DNA of 35,870 nt from an uncultured Blautia sp. (GCA_934378195.1 CAKRPO010000020.1:1-35870); one strand, 5' to 3'; shown: positions 27,273 through 35,333, counted from the stretch's first letter. The notes: a model not told the origin generated them from the sequence alone. Made by a program: numbers and translations.

Positions 27273-28037
27273 TTACAGACCAAGAAGTCCCATGTACCAG
27301 CTGATCCATGAATTTCCCCACAACGCAGCGAGAAAAATGCCCGCAGAAAGATACGGTCCCATCGCCAGCATATGGCCAACACCGCTCACTTTTATACGGA
27401 TCATATGTACCACAGAACCAATGATGCATCCGAGAAGGAAAGCAAGGATGATGAGTTTCCATCCAAGGATCAGACCACAGGCTGCCATCAGCTTTACATC
27501 GCCGCCTCCGATTGCCCTGCCGCCACTTACCAGAAACAGAATTTCCAGAAAAGCACTGACACAGATCAGTCCGATCAGATGGGAAGTAAGATTTCCTCTG
27601 TCCAGCCAGGTAGCTATAACACCAAGGATCAGTAAAAACACATTGATTCCAAAGGGAATTTCATAAGTGCGCCAGTCAATAAGACTAAGGGTCAGCAGAG
27701 CCGACACCATTAAGCAATACACGAGGCTGACCCAGGTCAGTCCATTGACCACACATACCACTACATAGAGTATTCCATTGAGGGCTTCTATGAGTGGATA
27801 CTGCGCAGAAATTTTTGATTTACAATTACGACATTTACCTCCCAGTACGATCCAACTAAATACCGGAACCATGTCATACCATTTCAGCTTCCTCCCACAG
27901 GTCATGCAGTGGGAGGGAGCCGTAATGATAGATTCATGCAGCGGAAGCCTGTAGATACAGACGTTCAGGAAACTGCCGATCACGATTCCGAATATGAAGA
28001 TTATGATGTACGGGACGGAGTCTAAGAAAAGAAGCAT
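27273..28037 (-). CDS. pilD: Prepilin peptidase / N-methyltransferase PilD
   Basis: 254 residues, a polytopic membrane aspartic protease that cuts prepilins after Gly and methylates the new N-terminus. The cytoplasmic zinc-type loop has all four cysteines (Cys44, Cys47, Cys69, Cys72). The catalytic aspartates are Asp121 (LIDWRTYEIP) and Asp180 (GGGD). AAAGGAA is 8 nt before the ATG. It follows the proximal pilin by 48 bp. It should process both pilins and the four minor pilins of this locus. Confidence 0.93.
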   Translation of the reverse strand: MLLFLDSVPYIIIFIFGIVIGSFLNVCIYRLPLHESIITAPSHCMTCGRKLKWYDMVPVFSWIVLGGKCRNCKSKISAQYPLIEALNGILYVVVCVVNGLTWVSLVYCLMVSALLTLSLIDWRTYEIPFGINVFLLILGVIATWLDRGNLTSHLIGLICVSAFLEILFLVSGGRAIGGGDVKLMAACGLILGWKLIILAFLLGCIIGSVVHMIRIKVSGVGHMLAMGPYLSAGIFLAALWGNSWISWYMGLLGL

Positions 28038-28085
28038 AGGGAATTCCTTTCAGGGTGTGGGGATTAATGAATAAAACTTTATCCA

Positions 28086-28559
28086 TTATTTGCTAGTGGC
28101 TTTTTTATCCATAAGTTCAGCAAAAGCTTCTGGTGCATAAGTTACTTCTACACCACCATCTTTGTCAACAGTAATTGTTGCCGTTGGATCAGGAGTACCC
28201 CACTGTTTTGATTTAAGTTTAACCTTTGCATAATCTGGGGCAAATTCAGCTAATGCTTTTTCAAAAGCCTCTTTAGCAGCGCCATCTACAGTAACTGTAG
28301 TACCAATTGAAATAGTTCCTGAAATATTGTCTCCTGTTTTCACTTCTATGTTATTTGATCCATCAGCTGCATATACCTGCACTGCTTTAACCATTTCATC
28401 CATATTGGATGCATCTGCGGATTTTCTTGACTTCTCAACATATTTTGTATACTGAGGTGCAAGAAGTCCTACCAGGATTGCAAGGATTGCTACTACAATT
28501 ACCAGTTCTACCAGTGTAAAACCTTTGTTATTTTTCTTTTTGTTTAAAAGTTTGAACAT
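28086..28559 (-). CDS. pilA1: Major type IV pilin, proximal copy
   Basis: 157 residues; the numbering pilA1/pilA2 is mine. The leader ends NNKG and the mature protein begins FTLVELVIVVAILAILVG, with Glu5. It continues into the usual curved helix and a small head domain. There are no cysteines, so no disulfide-bounded D-loop. AAGGAG is 8 nt before the ATG. The first 55 residues are nearly identical to the distal pilin, while the heads differ apart from a shared LKSKQWG motif. It has its own promoter at 28649-28676, which fits high expression. Confidence 0.92.
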   Translation of the reverse strand: MFKLLNKKKNNKGFTLVELVIVVAILAILVGLLAPQYTKYVEKSRKSADASNMDEMVKAVQVYAADGSNNIEVKTGDNISGTISIGTTVTVDGAAKEAFEKALAEFAPDYAKVKLKSKQWGTPDPTATITVDKDGGVEVTYAPEAFAELMDKKATSK

Positions 28560-28586
28560 ACTACTGTCTCCTTACTTTTTTGTCTT

Positions 28587-28650
28587 TCATTCGACAGCAG
28601 TATTCGATTTCAAACAAAAGAAGTGTTATGCATTCATCAAAAAACTGAAT
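28587..28650 (-). repeat. Inverted repeat arm L flanking the distal pilin gene
   Basis: Read on the minus strand, this leader region of the proximal pilin aligns with the plus strand at 29294-29357. By hand about 50 of 66 columns match, including TTTTTGATGAAT, CATAAC, TTGTTT and GAATACT. Each arm contains the palindromic core ATTCA-n9-TGAAT. Confidence 0.75.
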
Positions 28651-28676
28651 TATAACATTGGCTTAACTGAAGTAAA
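28649..28676 (-). promoter_or_regulatory. Promoter of the proximal pilin gene
   Basis: On the minus strand, TTTACT (28671-28676), a 16-bp spacer and a perfect TATAAT (28649-28654) preceded by TG one base upstream, an extended -10 box. A leader of about 80 nt follows. The palindrome ATTCA/TGAAT (28632-28650) overlaps the -10 box and start point and could be an operator. Confidence 0.7.
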
Positions 28677-28687
28677 CACCCAAACTT

Positions 28688-29191
28688 TTACTCTCCAGTC
28701 TCACCAGTACTACCACCATTGCTTCCACTTGCAGCAGTTTTGCCATCAGAATAGCTTGCAAATGCAGGAGGTGTAGTTTCTGTTATTTTTACTGTACCTT
28801 CCTTATCAATTTTCATCTTTACAGTTGGATTATCTCCCCACTGTTTTGATTTTAATGAAATTTTACCATAATTCGGAAGGTATTCTTTTACACCTGTTTC
28901 AACATCTTTATTACTAATATCAGCCCCTGTATCTGCTAAAGTAATTTTAAATTCGGCTACATCTGTATTTCCACCCTTCTGTGCACCTTTATCAACTACA
29001 TAAACCTGCACAGCTTTTACAATTTCATCCATGTTATCTACATCCGCAGATTTTCTTGACTTCTCAACATACTTTGTATACTGAGGTGCAAGGATTCCAA
29101 CCAGAATAGCAAGGATTGCTACTACGATTACCAGTTCTACCAGTGTAAAACCTTTGTTGTCTTTTTTTCTTTCTCTAAGAAATTTAAACAT
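28688..29191 (-). CDS. pilA2: Major type IV pilin, distal copy
   Basis: 167 residues. Leader DNKG, mature start FTLVELVIVVAILAILVG with Glu5, then the curved helix and a head ending in a Gly/Ser-rich tail (GSNGGSTGETGE). No cysteines. AAGGAG lies 8 nt before the ATG at 29191; the reading frame stays open 36 codons further but without a better site. It is the first pilin gene after pilC, separated from it by 594 bp of non-coding DNA, and 128 bp ahead of the proximal pilin. The gene is bracketed by the inverted repeat arms at 28587 and 29294. Confidence 0.92.
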   Translation of the reverse strand: MFKFLRERKKDNKGFTLVELVIVVAILAILVGILAPQYTKYVEKSRKSADVDNMDEIVKAVQVYVVDKGAQKGGNTDVAEFKITLADTGADISNKDVETGVKEYLPNYGKISLKSKQWGDNPTVKMKIDKEGTVKITETTPPAFASYSDGKTAASGSNGGSTGETGE

Positions 29192-29293
29192 AACTCTATC
29201 TCCTTCAATTTCTTTTTTCACCGGAACGGAGTTATGTGACAGCGCAGATGGAGGGATGCTCCAACTGCATGAAACAACAGGCTTTACGCACAT

Positions 29294-29357
29294 ATTCAAC
29301 TTTTTGATGAATACATAACTCTCCTGTTGTTTTGATCACGAATACTCTGTCCGATGA
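29294..29357 (+). repeat. Inverted repeat arm R flanking the distal pilin gene
   Basis: The plus strand here is the diverged inverted copy of the arm at 28587-28650. The two arms face each other across about 640 bp holding the distal pilin gene. No match to the TATAAT promoter of the other arm is seen beyond the repeat edge. Confidence 0.75.
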
Positions 29358-29370
29358 TTGTTCAACGAGC

Positions 29371-29435
29371 GAGAACACCCGGAGGTGCTCTCCACCCCCC
29401 CCCCTGAAATTTTGCGTTTTCAGAGGGGAGGGAGT
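29371..29435. promoter_or_regulatory. C10 homopolymer between hairpins upstream of the distal pilin
   Basis: Hairpin one pairs GAGAACACC (29371-29379) with GGTGCTCTC (29384-29392), one mismatch. A run of ten C follows (29395-29404), its end forming the start of hairpin two, where CCCC-CTGAAA pairs with TTTCAG-A-GGGG (to about 29427). It lies 200 bp before the distal pilin start. Such a tract is prone to slipped-strand length change. Confidence 0.45.
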
Positions 29436-29632
29436 TATGTTGTAAACTCGTTATTCAGTTTTCTTGTTACTTTTTTGTTGCCTGATCGTATGGTTTTGAA
29501 AAGCCCCCTTTTTCACACTCCATTTGATCTATCATTATCACAGCCCCTATGCCTGCTGTGTGACAACCATGTGTTATGCAGAAACTTTTAACGCGGTTCC
29601 CAATCGCACAGTATATCTACAGGCATAACAGT

Positions 29633-29719
29633 CAATTGCTCCGTGACTACGTCACTCTCGCAATTGCCTCACGCATTCGCAATCCGACCTGTCGGTCTAC
29701 TTGCTCATGTGTGGGCGCC
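29633..29719. repeat. Structured dispersed repeat, copy A
   Basis: Nested hairpin CAATTGC/GCAATTG (29633-29639 with 29660-29666) around GTGAC/GTCAC (29643-29655), then CCGAC/GTCGG, then TTGCTCATGTG and GGCGCC (29714-29719) inside the palindrome TGGGCGCCCA. The order GCCTC, CATTCG, hairpin, CTCATGT, GGCGCC is shared with the element at 1684-1774. Confidence 0.45.
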
Positions 29720-29785
29720 CATCCTATGTAAATGCAGATCTGCATGTAAACACGCAATCTGCATTTCCGCAGTCTAGGACTGTTA

Positions 29786-31000
29786 TTACAGGTTATCCAA
29801 GCCTTCATACATCGTTCCGATCGGCATGATCACGGCGATTACCAGTGTACCGACGATCAGTGCCATGAACACGATGATCAGTGGTTCCATCGCCGCAAGT
29901 ACGCTCTGGGTCGTAATCTCAACCTCTTCGTCGTAGTAATCAGCAAGTTTACTGAGCATCTCTTCCATATTACCGGTTTCTTCACCGATTCCGGTCATAT
30001 GACACACCATCGGTGGAAAGACTTCACTTGCTGCAAGCGGCTCCGAAAGTGGAATACCTTTCATTACCTCTTCTTTTGCTTTTTGAAGTGCATTCTTATA
30101 ATGAATGTTGTTGATGATCTTCGTGCAGGTATCCAGACATTCCGTTGTTGAAATACCGGCTCCCATCAGGGTACTCATCGTTCGTGCAAACTGGGCACAG
30201 GCAGTTTTGACTGTCAGTTTACCGAACAGCGGGATTTTCATCTTGATATAGTCGATCTTCAGTCGTCCCTGATCTGTATTGTAGATAATACGGTATGCTG
30301 CAACTACTGCCATAACTACCGCAAGGATCACATACCAGTGGCTCGCAGTCCACTTACTGAGATTCATGACTCCCATCGTCAGTGCCGGCATCTCAACATC
30401 CAGATCTGCAAACATATCAATAAAGATCGGGATGACATAGAGCAGCATGACTGCAACTACACCGATAACCGCAAAGATCAGGATGATCGGATAGATTGTT
30501 GCCTTACGGATCGTCGCTTTCAGCTTGGCTTCTTTTTCAAAATGTGTTGCCATCCGGGAGAAAGACATCTCCAGGCTGCCCGAGGACTCACCCGCTGCCA
30601 CCATATTGACAAGCATCGGCGGGAATACGTCAGGGATCGCCGCCATGGAATCCGCAAGTGTATTACCTTTTTCTACATTGAGAAGTACATCGGCGGTCGC
30701 TTTTTTCAGCCATTTGTTCTCCGTCTGCTCCGTCATCATCTGCAGGGCTTCCTTCATCGGAACACCTGCCTGCGTGATACTGACAAACTGCCGGCAGAAA
30801 ACACTCAGATCCCTTGGCTTGACTTTCTTACCAATCGAAAAATCCAGGTCTTTATTCAGGACTCCCTGCTCTTTGATTTCAACAGGAAAAAGTCCGTCTT
30901 TTTTCAGCTGCTGAGAAACTTCGTCACGATTCTCAGCCTCCATCCTGCCGCGCTTTTCTTTCCCTTTCTGGTCGACGGCAATATAGGTATAACCGGGCAT
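29786..31000 (-). CDS. pilC: Type IV pilus platform protein PilC (GspF family)
   Basis: 404 residues, the usual length. Two related cytoplasmic GspF domains (about 65-190 and 265-390) alternate with three membrane helices (about 168-190, 218-238 and 375-398). The family pattern FCRQFVSITQAGVPMKEALQ and its second-domain equivalent CAQFARTMSTLMGAGISTTECL are clear. It sits in the membrane under the fibre and couples PilB/PilT motion to pilin insertion. AAAGG precedes the ATG. The gene starts 27 bp after pilT ends. A short inverted repeat CAGTC/GACTG lies just past its stop. Confidence 0.94.
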   Translation of the reverse strand: MPGYTYIAVDQKGKEKRGRMEAENRDEVSQQLKKDGLFPVEIKEQGVLNKDLDFSIGKKVKPRDLSVFCRQFVSITQAGVPMKEALQMMTEQTENKWLKKATADVLLNVEKGNTLADSMAAIPDVFPPMLVNMVAAGESSGSLEMSFSRMATHFEKEAKLKATIRKATIYPIILIFAVIGVVAVMLLYVIPIFIDMFADLDVEMPALTMGVMNLSKWTASHWYVILAVVMAVVAAYRIIYNTDQGRLKIDYIKMKIPLFGKLTVKTACAQFARTMSTLMGAGISTTECLDTCTKIINNIHYKNALQKAKEEVMKGIPLSEPLAASEVFPPMVCHMTGIGEETGNMEEMLSKLADYYDEEVEITTQSVLAAMEPLIIVFMALIVGTLVIAVIMPIGTMYEGLDNL

Positions 31001-31027
31001 TCGCTCAGTCCTTTCTGTTAAATCTTA

Positions 31028-32089
31028 TTAAATCTCAAAATTCACTTTTCTGTTCATCGCTACCGGATCCTGTGCATAAGTCACAACTGCATCTGCACTG
31101 ATCTCACCTCTCATAAAGAGATCATACAGGGCATCATCCATTGTGATCATACCGGTACGGCGGCTGGTCTGCATAACGGATGGAATCTGGAAAGTTTTTC
31201 CTTCCCGGATCAGATTTCGCACTGCATTGTTCGCAAACAGTACTTCCAGTGCTGCTACACGGCCACCCTTTTCCTTACGGATCAGCTGCTGTGAAACAAC
31301 ACATTCCAACACTGCTGCCAGCTGAATTCGGATCTGCTGCTGTTGATCCGGTGGAAATACATCGATGATTCGGTCGATCGTCTTATCTGCTCCGATCGTA
31401 TGCAAAGTCGAGAACACAAGATGTCCGGTCTCTGCTGCCGTGATCGCAGTGGAAATTGTCTCCAGATCTCGCATCTCTCCGACCAGAATAACATCCGGAT
31501 CTTCTCGAAGTGCTGCACGAAGCGCTGCACCATAACTGTTTGAGTCGCTTCCGATCTCTCGCTGGTTGACAATCGATTTATCATGTCTGTGAAGATACTC
31601 GATCGGATCCTCCAGTGTAATAATATGGTAAGGATATTTCTGATTGATAACATGAAGCAGGGATGCCAGCGTTGTGGATTTACCGCTTCCGGTCGGTCCT
31701 GTTACAAGGACAAGGCCTCTTTTACGGCTGGTGATCTCAACGACTTCTTTCGGGATTCCAAGGCTCTCCGGCTCCGGAATCTCAAATGGCAGGCATCGCA
31801 TAACCGATGCATACGTGCCACGCTGCATAAATACGTTGACACGAAAACGGCCCACCCCGGGAATGGCGTAGGCAAAATCTGTCTGACCGTCTTTGCTCAG
31901 CTCATCTTTGTGTCGTTCTTCCATGATCGGGACAAGAAGTTCCCGCAGCATATCCGGTGTCAGTCTCTCTCCTTCTATCGGAGAAAGAACACCGTCAACA
32001 CGGTAACAGGGCGGACGTCCGACTGTAAAATGAACATCCGACGCCTGTTCTTCTATTGACCTCATTAATAATTGTTTCAGATCATACAT
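31028..32089 (-). CDS. pilT: Pilus retraction ATPase PilT
   Basis: 353 residues, a hexameric cytoplasmic ATPase that drives pilus disassembly and twitching. Walker A is GPTGSGKSTT at 131-140, the Asp box is TLEDPIEYLH, Walker B is DPDVILVGEMRD, and the His box is GHLVFSTLHT. The C-terminal AIRNLIREGKT-type motif of PilT is present as AVRNLIREGKT, which separates it from PilB. The ribosome binding site is weak (AGGT about 13 nt before the ATG) and differs from the strong sites of its neighbours. It follows pilB by 58 bp. Confidence 0.94.
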   Translation of the reverse strand: MYDLKQLLMRSIEEQASDVHFTVGRPPCYRVDGVLSPIEGERLTPDMLRELLVPIMEERHKDELSKDGQTDFAYAIPGVGRFRVNVFMQRGTYASVMRCLPFEIPEPESLGIPKEVVEITSRKRGLVLVTGPTGSGKSTTLASLLHVINQKYPYHIITLEDPIEYLHRHDKSIVNQREIGSDSNSYGAALRAALREDPDVILVGEMRDLETISTAITAAETGHLVFSTLHTIGADKTIDRIIDVFPPDQQQQIRIQLAAVLECVVSQQLIRKEKGGRVAALEVLFANNAVRNLIREGKTFQIPSVMQTSRRTGMITMDDALYDLFMRGEISADAVVTYAQDPVAMNRKVNFEI

Positions 32090-32147
32090 TTAAATTCTGT
32101 ACCTGATTTCTGTTATTTTTTCTTTCACATATTTTAATTTATGCAGC

Positions 32148-33845
32148 TTACTCCTCGTAAGAAGCCTTAAGCATCTCTTTAATAGAAGTGGTTCCGTCAA
32201 GGACATAACGGATTCCGTTCTCACGGAGGGTACGCATACCGGCTTTCTTCGCTGCTGCGATCATTTCTTCTGTTGTCGCATCATCCGCGATAAGCTTACG
32301 CATTTCTTCATTGACTTCCATGATCTCAAAGACACCGGTCCGCCCGAAAAATCCTGTATTGTTACACAGTCTGCAGCCGCCCGGCTCATAGATTTCCACC
32401 TGTTCTGCCTCGGAGCGTTTCAGAATACGCTTCTCCTCATCTGTCGCAAGACGTTTCTTTCTGCAATGCGGGCAGAGCTTACGTACAAGTCGCTGTGCAA
32501 TAACACCGATGATCGCATCAGAGATCAGATAGCGGGCAATTCCCATATCTGCCATACGGTTCAGTGTACCGACTGCATTATTCGTATGCATGGTCGACAC
32601 AACGAGATGTCCGGTGATGGACGCCTGTACAGCAATAGATGCCGTCTCCTGGTCTCGAATCTCACCGATCATGATGATATCCGGATCCTGACGGAGAATA
32701 GAGCGAAGTGCTGCTGCAAAAGTCAGATTTACTTTATTATTTACCTGAATCTGGTTGATTCCCTCAAGATCAGCCTCGACCGGGTCCTCAACTGTTACGA
32801 TATTGACGCTCTCTTTATTAAGTGCACTCAATGCGGTATACAAAGTCGTAGATTTACCACTTCCGGTCGGTCCTGTTACAAACATGATACCGTATGGTTT
32901 TCCGAGCATGTGCTGTAAAGTACTCATCTCCTCGGGATCCAGACCAAGTTCCTTAATATCTCTTGTCAGATTAAGTTTCGAGGAGATTCGCATAACGATC
33001 TTCTCTCCATGTACTGTCGGAATCGAAGAAATTCGGATATCATATTCACGCCGGTCGACCATAACGCTCATTCGGCCATCCTGCGGCTTTCTTTTCTCGG
33101 AAATATCCATACCGCCCATGATCTTAATTCGGGTGGAGATTGCTGGCAGAAGGCTGTTATCGTAAACCATCTTCTCATAAAGTGCACCGTCAATACGGTA
33201 ACGGACACGGACTTTTGATTCCAGTGCCTCGATGTGGATATCGCTGGCCCTCTGACGAACGGCCTGCTCGATCAGGGAACGAACCAGCTGTACGATCGGT
33301 GCGTCACTGACATCCGCTTCTTCCGGAGTATCGTCGGTATTTCCTCTGAGCTGTTCGCGCTCCCGCGTAAATCTTCGCGCTGCATCCATTGTTTCGGATG
33401 CACCGTAACAGCGGTCGATCGCGGTCAGTATGTCACGGGGTGTTGCTATATATGGCTCTACCTGAAGGTTCGTCACGATCGATATATCATCAATCGCGGT
33501 CATATCCATTGGGTCTGCCATTGCAAGATGAAGGATATTGGCATTGTACGGATCCAGTTCAAAAGGAATACACTGGTACTTTTTCAACAGGTTGACACTT
33601 ACCAGATTACGGACTTCTTTCGGAATCGTGATTCCGGTAAGCTGAATTACTTTCAGTCCCAGCTGTGTCTGCAGGGCACGGGCAATCATTTCTTCTGTAA
33701 TAAAGCCATTTTCTACAAGGACTTCACCAATCTTCTTGCCGGTTCCTTTCTGCAATTCCAGAGCTTTTTTCAGTTTATCTTCTGTAAGGACATTCTGCTT
33801 GATCAGTAAGTCGCCAAGCCTCATTCTTTCACGTCTGATTGCCAT
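32148..33845 (-). CDS. pilB: Pilus extension ATPase PilB
   Basis: 565 residues. An N-terminal MshEN-type domain (about 1-150, with LGDLLIKQNVLTEDKLKKAL), a form that binds c-di-GMP in some PilB/MshE proteins, is followed by the motor domain. Walker A is GPTGSGKSTTLYTAL near 325-339, Walker B is DPDIIMIGEIRD, and the zinc-binding tetracysteine is LCPHC near 463 and CRLC near 490. It powers pilin insertion. GGAAGAG is 7-8 nt before the ATG. It is the first gene of the pilus operon, behind the promoter at 33941-33969. Confidence 0.94.
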   Translation of the reverse strand: MAIRRERMRLGDLLIKQNVLTEDKLKKALELQKGTGKKIGEVLVENGFITEEMIARALQTQLGLKVIQLTGITIPKEVRNLVSVNLLKKYQCIPFELDPYNANILHLAMADPMDMTAIDDISIVTNLQVEPYIATPRDILTAIDRCYGASETMDAARRFTREREQLRGNTDDTPEEADVSDAPIVQLVRSLIEQAVRQRASDIHIEALESKVRVRYRIDGALYEKMVYDNSLLPAISTRIKIMGGMDISEKRKPQDGRMSVMVDRREYDIRISSIPTVHGEKIVMRISSKLNLTRDIKELGLDPEEMSTLQHMLGKPYGIMFVTGPTGSGKSTTLYTALSALNKESVNIVTVEDPVEADLEGINQIQVNNKVNLTFAAALRSILRQDPDIIMIGEIRDQETASIAVQASITGHLVVSTMHTNNAVGTLNRMADMGIARYLISDAIIGVIAQRLVRKLCPHCRKKRLATDEEKRILKRSEAEQVEIYEPGGCRLCNNTGFFGRTGVFEIMEVNEEMRKLIADDATTEEMIAAAKKAGMRTLRENGIRYVLDGTTSIKEMLKASYEE

Positions 33846-33918
33846 TAGTCATCTCTTCCATTTCACATTTTATCAATGCTTTTTTATCGCATATATTTAT
33901 TTATGTGATAAGATATAC

Positions 33919-33936
33919 ACATATTTTTAGATATGT
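33919..33936 (-). promoter_or_regulatory. Hairpin at the start of the pilB leader
   Basis: ACATAT pairs with ATATGT around a 6-nt loop, just beyond the -10 box and about 75 bp before the pilB start. It could be an operator or a 5' mRNA structure. Confidence 0.35.
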
Positions 33937-33940
33937 AATA

Positions 33941-33969
33941 AATTTATCATGACGGCTCATAAAAGTCAA
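33941..33969 (-). promoter_or_regulatory. Promoter of the pilus operon
   Basis: On the minus strand, TTGACT (33964-33969), a 17-bp spacer and TAAATT (33941-33946) preceded by TGA, an extended -10 element. It lies about 95 bp before pilB. A perfect 6-bp inverted repeat TTGGAC/GTCCAA at 33974-33992 sits directly upstream of the -35 box and may bind an activator. Confidence 0.65.
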
Positions 33970-34020
33970 CGAATTGGACATTTTTGGTCCAAAAATAGCA
34001 AAAAGTTCACATTTTTATAC

Positions 34021-34054
34021 AAAAAAGAATCAGACATATGGTCTGATCCTTTTT
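34021..34054. terminator. Bidirectional terminator between pilB and the SH3 gene
   Basis: ATCAGAC (34029-34035) pairs with GTCTGAT (34041-34047) around a 5-nt loop. T runs follow on both strands (TTTTT on plus from 34050; six T in the minus transcript). It ends the SH3-protein transcript and separates it from the pilus operon. Confidence 0.85.
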
Positions 34055-34069
34055 CGTTGGCATTCATTA

Positions 34070-35170
34070 TTATTTTTTCTTCTTATGGTAGATCAGCAGT
34101 CCGGCTACTGCAAGTACAGCTACCACTGCGATCCAGGTAAATGGACTCTGGTACCAGCCGGACTTTGCCGCTTCTACATTCTGTCCAGATGCCTGCTTAC
34201 TTTCTTTCGCATCAGCTTCTTCGCCAGCTTTCTTCTGCTCAGGCTCTTCGGTTGCTACCGGAGTCTTTGTTGCCTCTGTCGGTGCAGGCGTCTCAGTTGC
34301 CTTCGCTGCTTCCGTCGCTGTCGGTGCAGGCGTCTCCGTTGCTTTCGCTGCTTCTGTTGCTGTCGGTGCTTCTGTTGCTGTCGGTGCTGGTGTCTCCGTT
34401 GCTTTCGCTTTTTCCGTTGGTGTCACACCTGGCTCTACGGTTGGCGCAGCACTTGCTTTGGCATTCGTTCCGTCTGCATCCTGCATGTCAACCAAGTCGC
34501 TGTCTTCTGTCTCTGCGACTGCCGGTGCGCTTGTTTCTTCGGTCTCCGGATGTTCCTTACGCCACTCTTCGGTCTTCTCCAGATCTACCCAGCCTTCTGT
34601 TTCATCGATAGTCGTCACACCCCAGTGGCTTCCGTCTACCATTTCGGCGTCTTCTGTAATATGAAGTGTCTCACCATTCTTAATATCACGAACTCCCGGA
34701 ACTTCTCCGTATTTCGTGCCAGGTCCCTGGTAAAGCTTCTGGCTTCCGTCTTCTGCATATGCTTTTACATCGTAATCTGCATTGTAATTCACATGGTCTT
34801 TGCCTGCGATATACAGTTCGGAATCGATTGCTTCTTTACGTGAATCTGCCGGCCGGCATTCGTCCAGCGGTGCATAGCCATACATACCATGGTATTCGGT
34901 ATACCCCCAGGTGCGGTTGTTCTCCGTATCTTCTACTTCGCCTTCTATATGAAGTGCTGTTCCGTTTGGAATCTGCTCATCATTGAGCTTCGTCGCATCC
35001 AGCTCCGGCTGTGAATAAATATCGATTCCGCCTGCCTTTGACTCTACGATCATATAATAGTCTGTCGGATAATCCGGTTCTGTCTTGCCGGTCTGCACAT
35101 CTGCCATAACATTAACACTCATCAGAAGGCCAAGTATCATGACCAGAAGGCTCTTTACAAATCTCTTCAT
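34070..35170 (-). CDS. Membrane-anchored SH3-domain protein
   Basis: 366 residues. A signal peptide (1-23, cleaved after VMA) leads to two bacterial SH3-like domains (about 30-95 and 120-190, with LYQGPGTKYGEVPGV typical of SH3b). A long Thr/Pro/Ala/Glu-rich stalk built of ATETPAPTATEA-type repeats (about 225-320) follows, and then one membrane helix (about 345-361) with a cytoplasmic HKKKK end. It is thus displayed on the cell surface, probably near peptidoglycan. The start at 35170 has AAGGGG upstream; a GTG at 35188 is less likely. It has its own promoter and terminator and is not in the pilus operon, but lies directly upstream of it. Function not recognised. Confidence 0.82.
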   Translation of the reverse strand: MKRFVKSLLVMILGLLMSVNVMADVQTGKTEPDYPTDYYMIVESKAGGIDIYSQPELDATKLNDEQIPNGTALHIEGEVEDTENNRTWGYTEYHGMYGYAPLDECRPADSRKEAIDSELYIAGKDHVNYNADYDVKAYAEDGSQKLYQGPGTKYGEVPGVRDIKNGETLHITEDAEMVDGSHWGVTTIDETEGWVDLEKTEEWRKEHPETEETSAPAVAETEDSDLVDMQDADGTNAKASAAPTVEPGVTPTEKAKATETPAPTATEAPTATEAAKATETPAPTATEAAKATETPAPTEATKTPVATEEPEQKKAGEEADAKESKQASGQNVEAAKSGWYQSPFTWIAVVAVLAVAGLLIYHKKKK

Positions 35171-35212
35171 TTCATTTATCCCCTTCACTCCCGTATATTT
35201 CTACATCATTCT

Positions 35213-35235
35213 TTTCAAAATTGTATCTTTTGAAA
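35213..35235 (-). promoter_or_regulatory. Inverted repeat in the SH3 gene leader
   Basis: TTTCAAAA (35213-35220) pairs perfectly with TTTTGAAA (35228-35235) around 7 nt, right at the expected transcript start. It may be an operator. Confidence 0.4.
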
Positions 35236-35245
35236 TTCTGAACTT

Positions 35246-35274
35246 ATCATACCACAGACTCGCTGTAATGATAA
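35246..35274 (-). promoter_or_regulatory. Promoter of the SH3-domain gene
   Basis: On the minus strand, TTATCA (35269-35274), a 17-bp spacer and TATGAT (35246-35251) with TG one base upstream. It lies about 75 bp before the start codon. Confidence 0.6.
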
Positions 35275-35333
35275 TCCTTTTTTTGCCACAAAATGCTATA
35301 AAAAAAAGATTTTTTTCGACAGGATGGGTAAAT

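Larger units (their letters stand above)
29192..29785. other. 594-bp non-coding region between pilC and the pilins
   Basis: No credible gene on either strand. It holds, from the pilin side, inverted repeat arm R, the C10 tract with two hairpins, an apparently plain stretch (about 29440-29630), the structured repeat copy A (29633-29719), and a 14-bp palindrome at 29732-29745 inside a 10-bp inverted repeat (29730-29739 with 29757-29766). A promoter for the distal pilin is expected here but I could not fix one. Confidence 0.6.

Noticed and set aside
28614..28649. Six-codon mini-ORF (M-H/Y-S-S-K-N/S) conserved in both inverted arms
   Set aside because: It is a by-product of the shared repeat sequence; binding sites are weak and the orientation in arm L is away from the pilin gene.
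28560..29300. c-di-GMP riboswitch before the pilins, as in some clostridia
   Set aside because: No recognisable aptamer motif in either pilin leader; the only folds are small hairpins and the inverted arms.
29358..29591. Small plus-strand gene beyond repeat arm R
   Set aside because: No ribosome binding site, crosses the C10 tract and hairpins, and resembles no protein family.
34141..34843. Long plus-strand frames rich in Leu/Ser/Arg opposite the SH3 gene
   Set aside because: Antisense shadows of the Thr/Pro/Ala stalk codons; no start signal.
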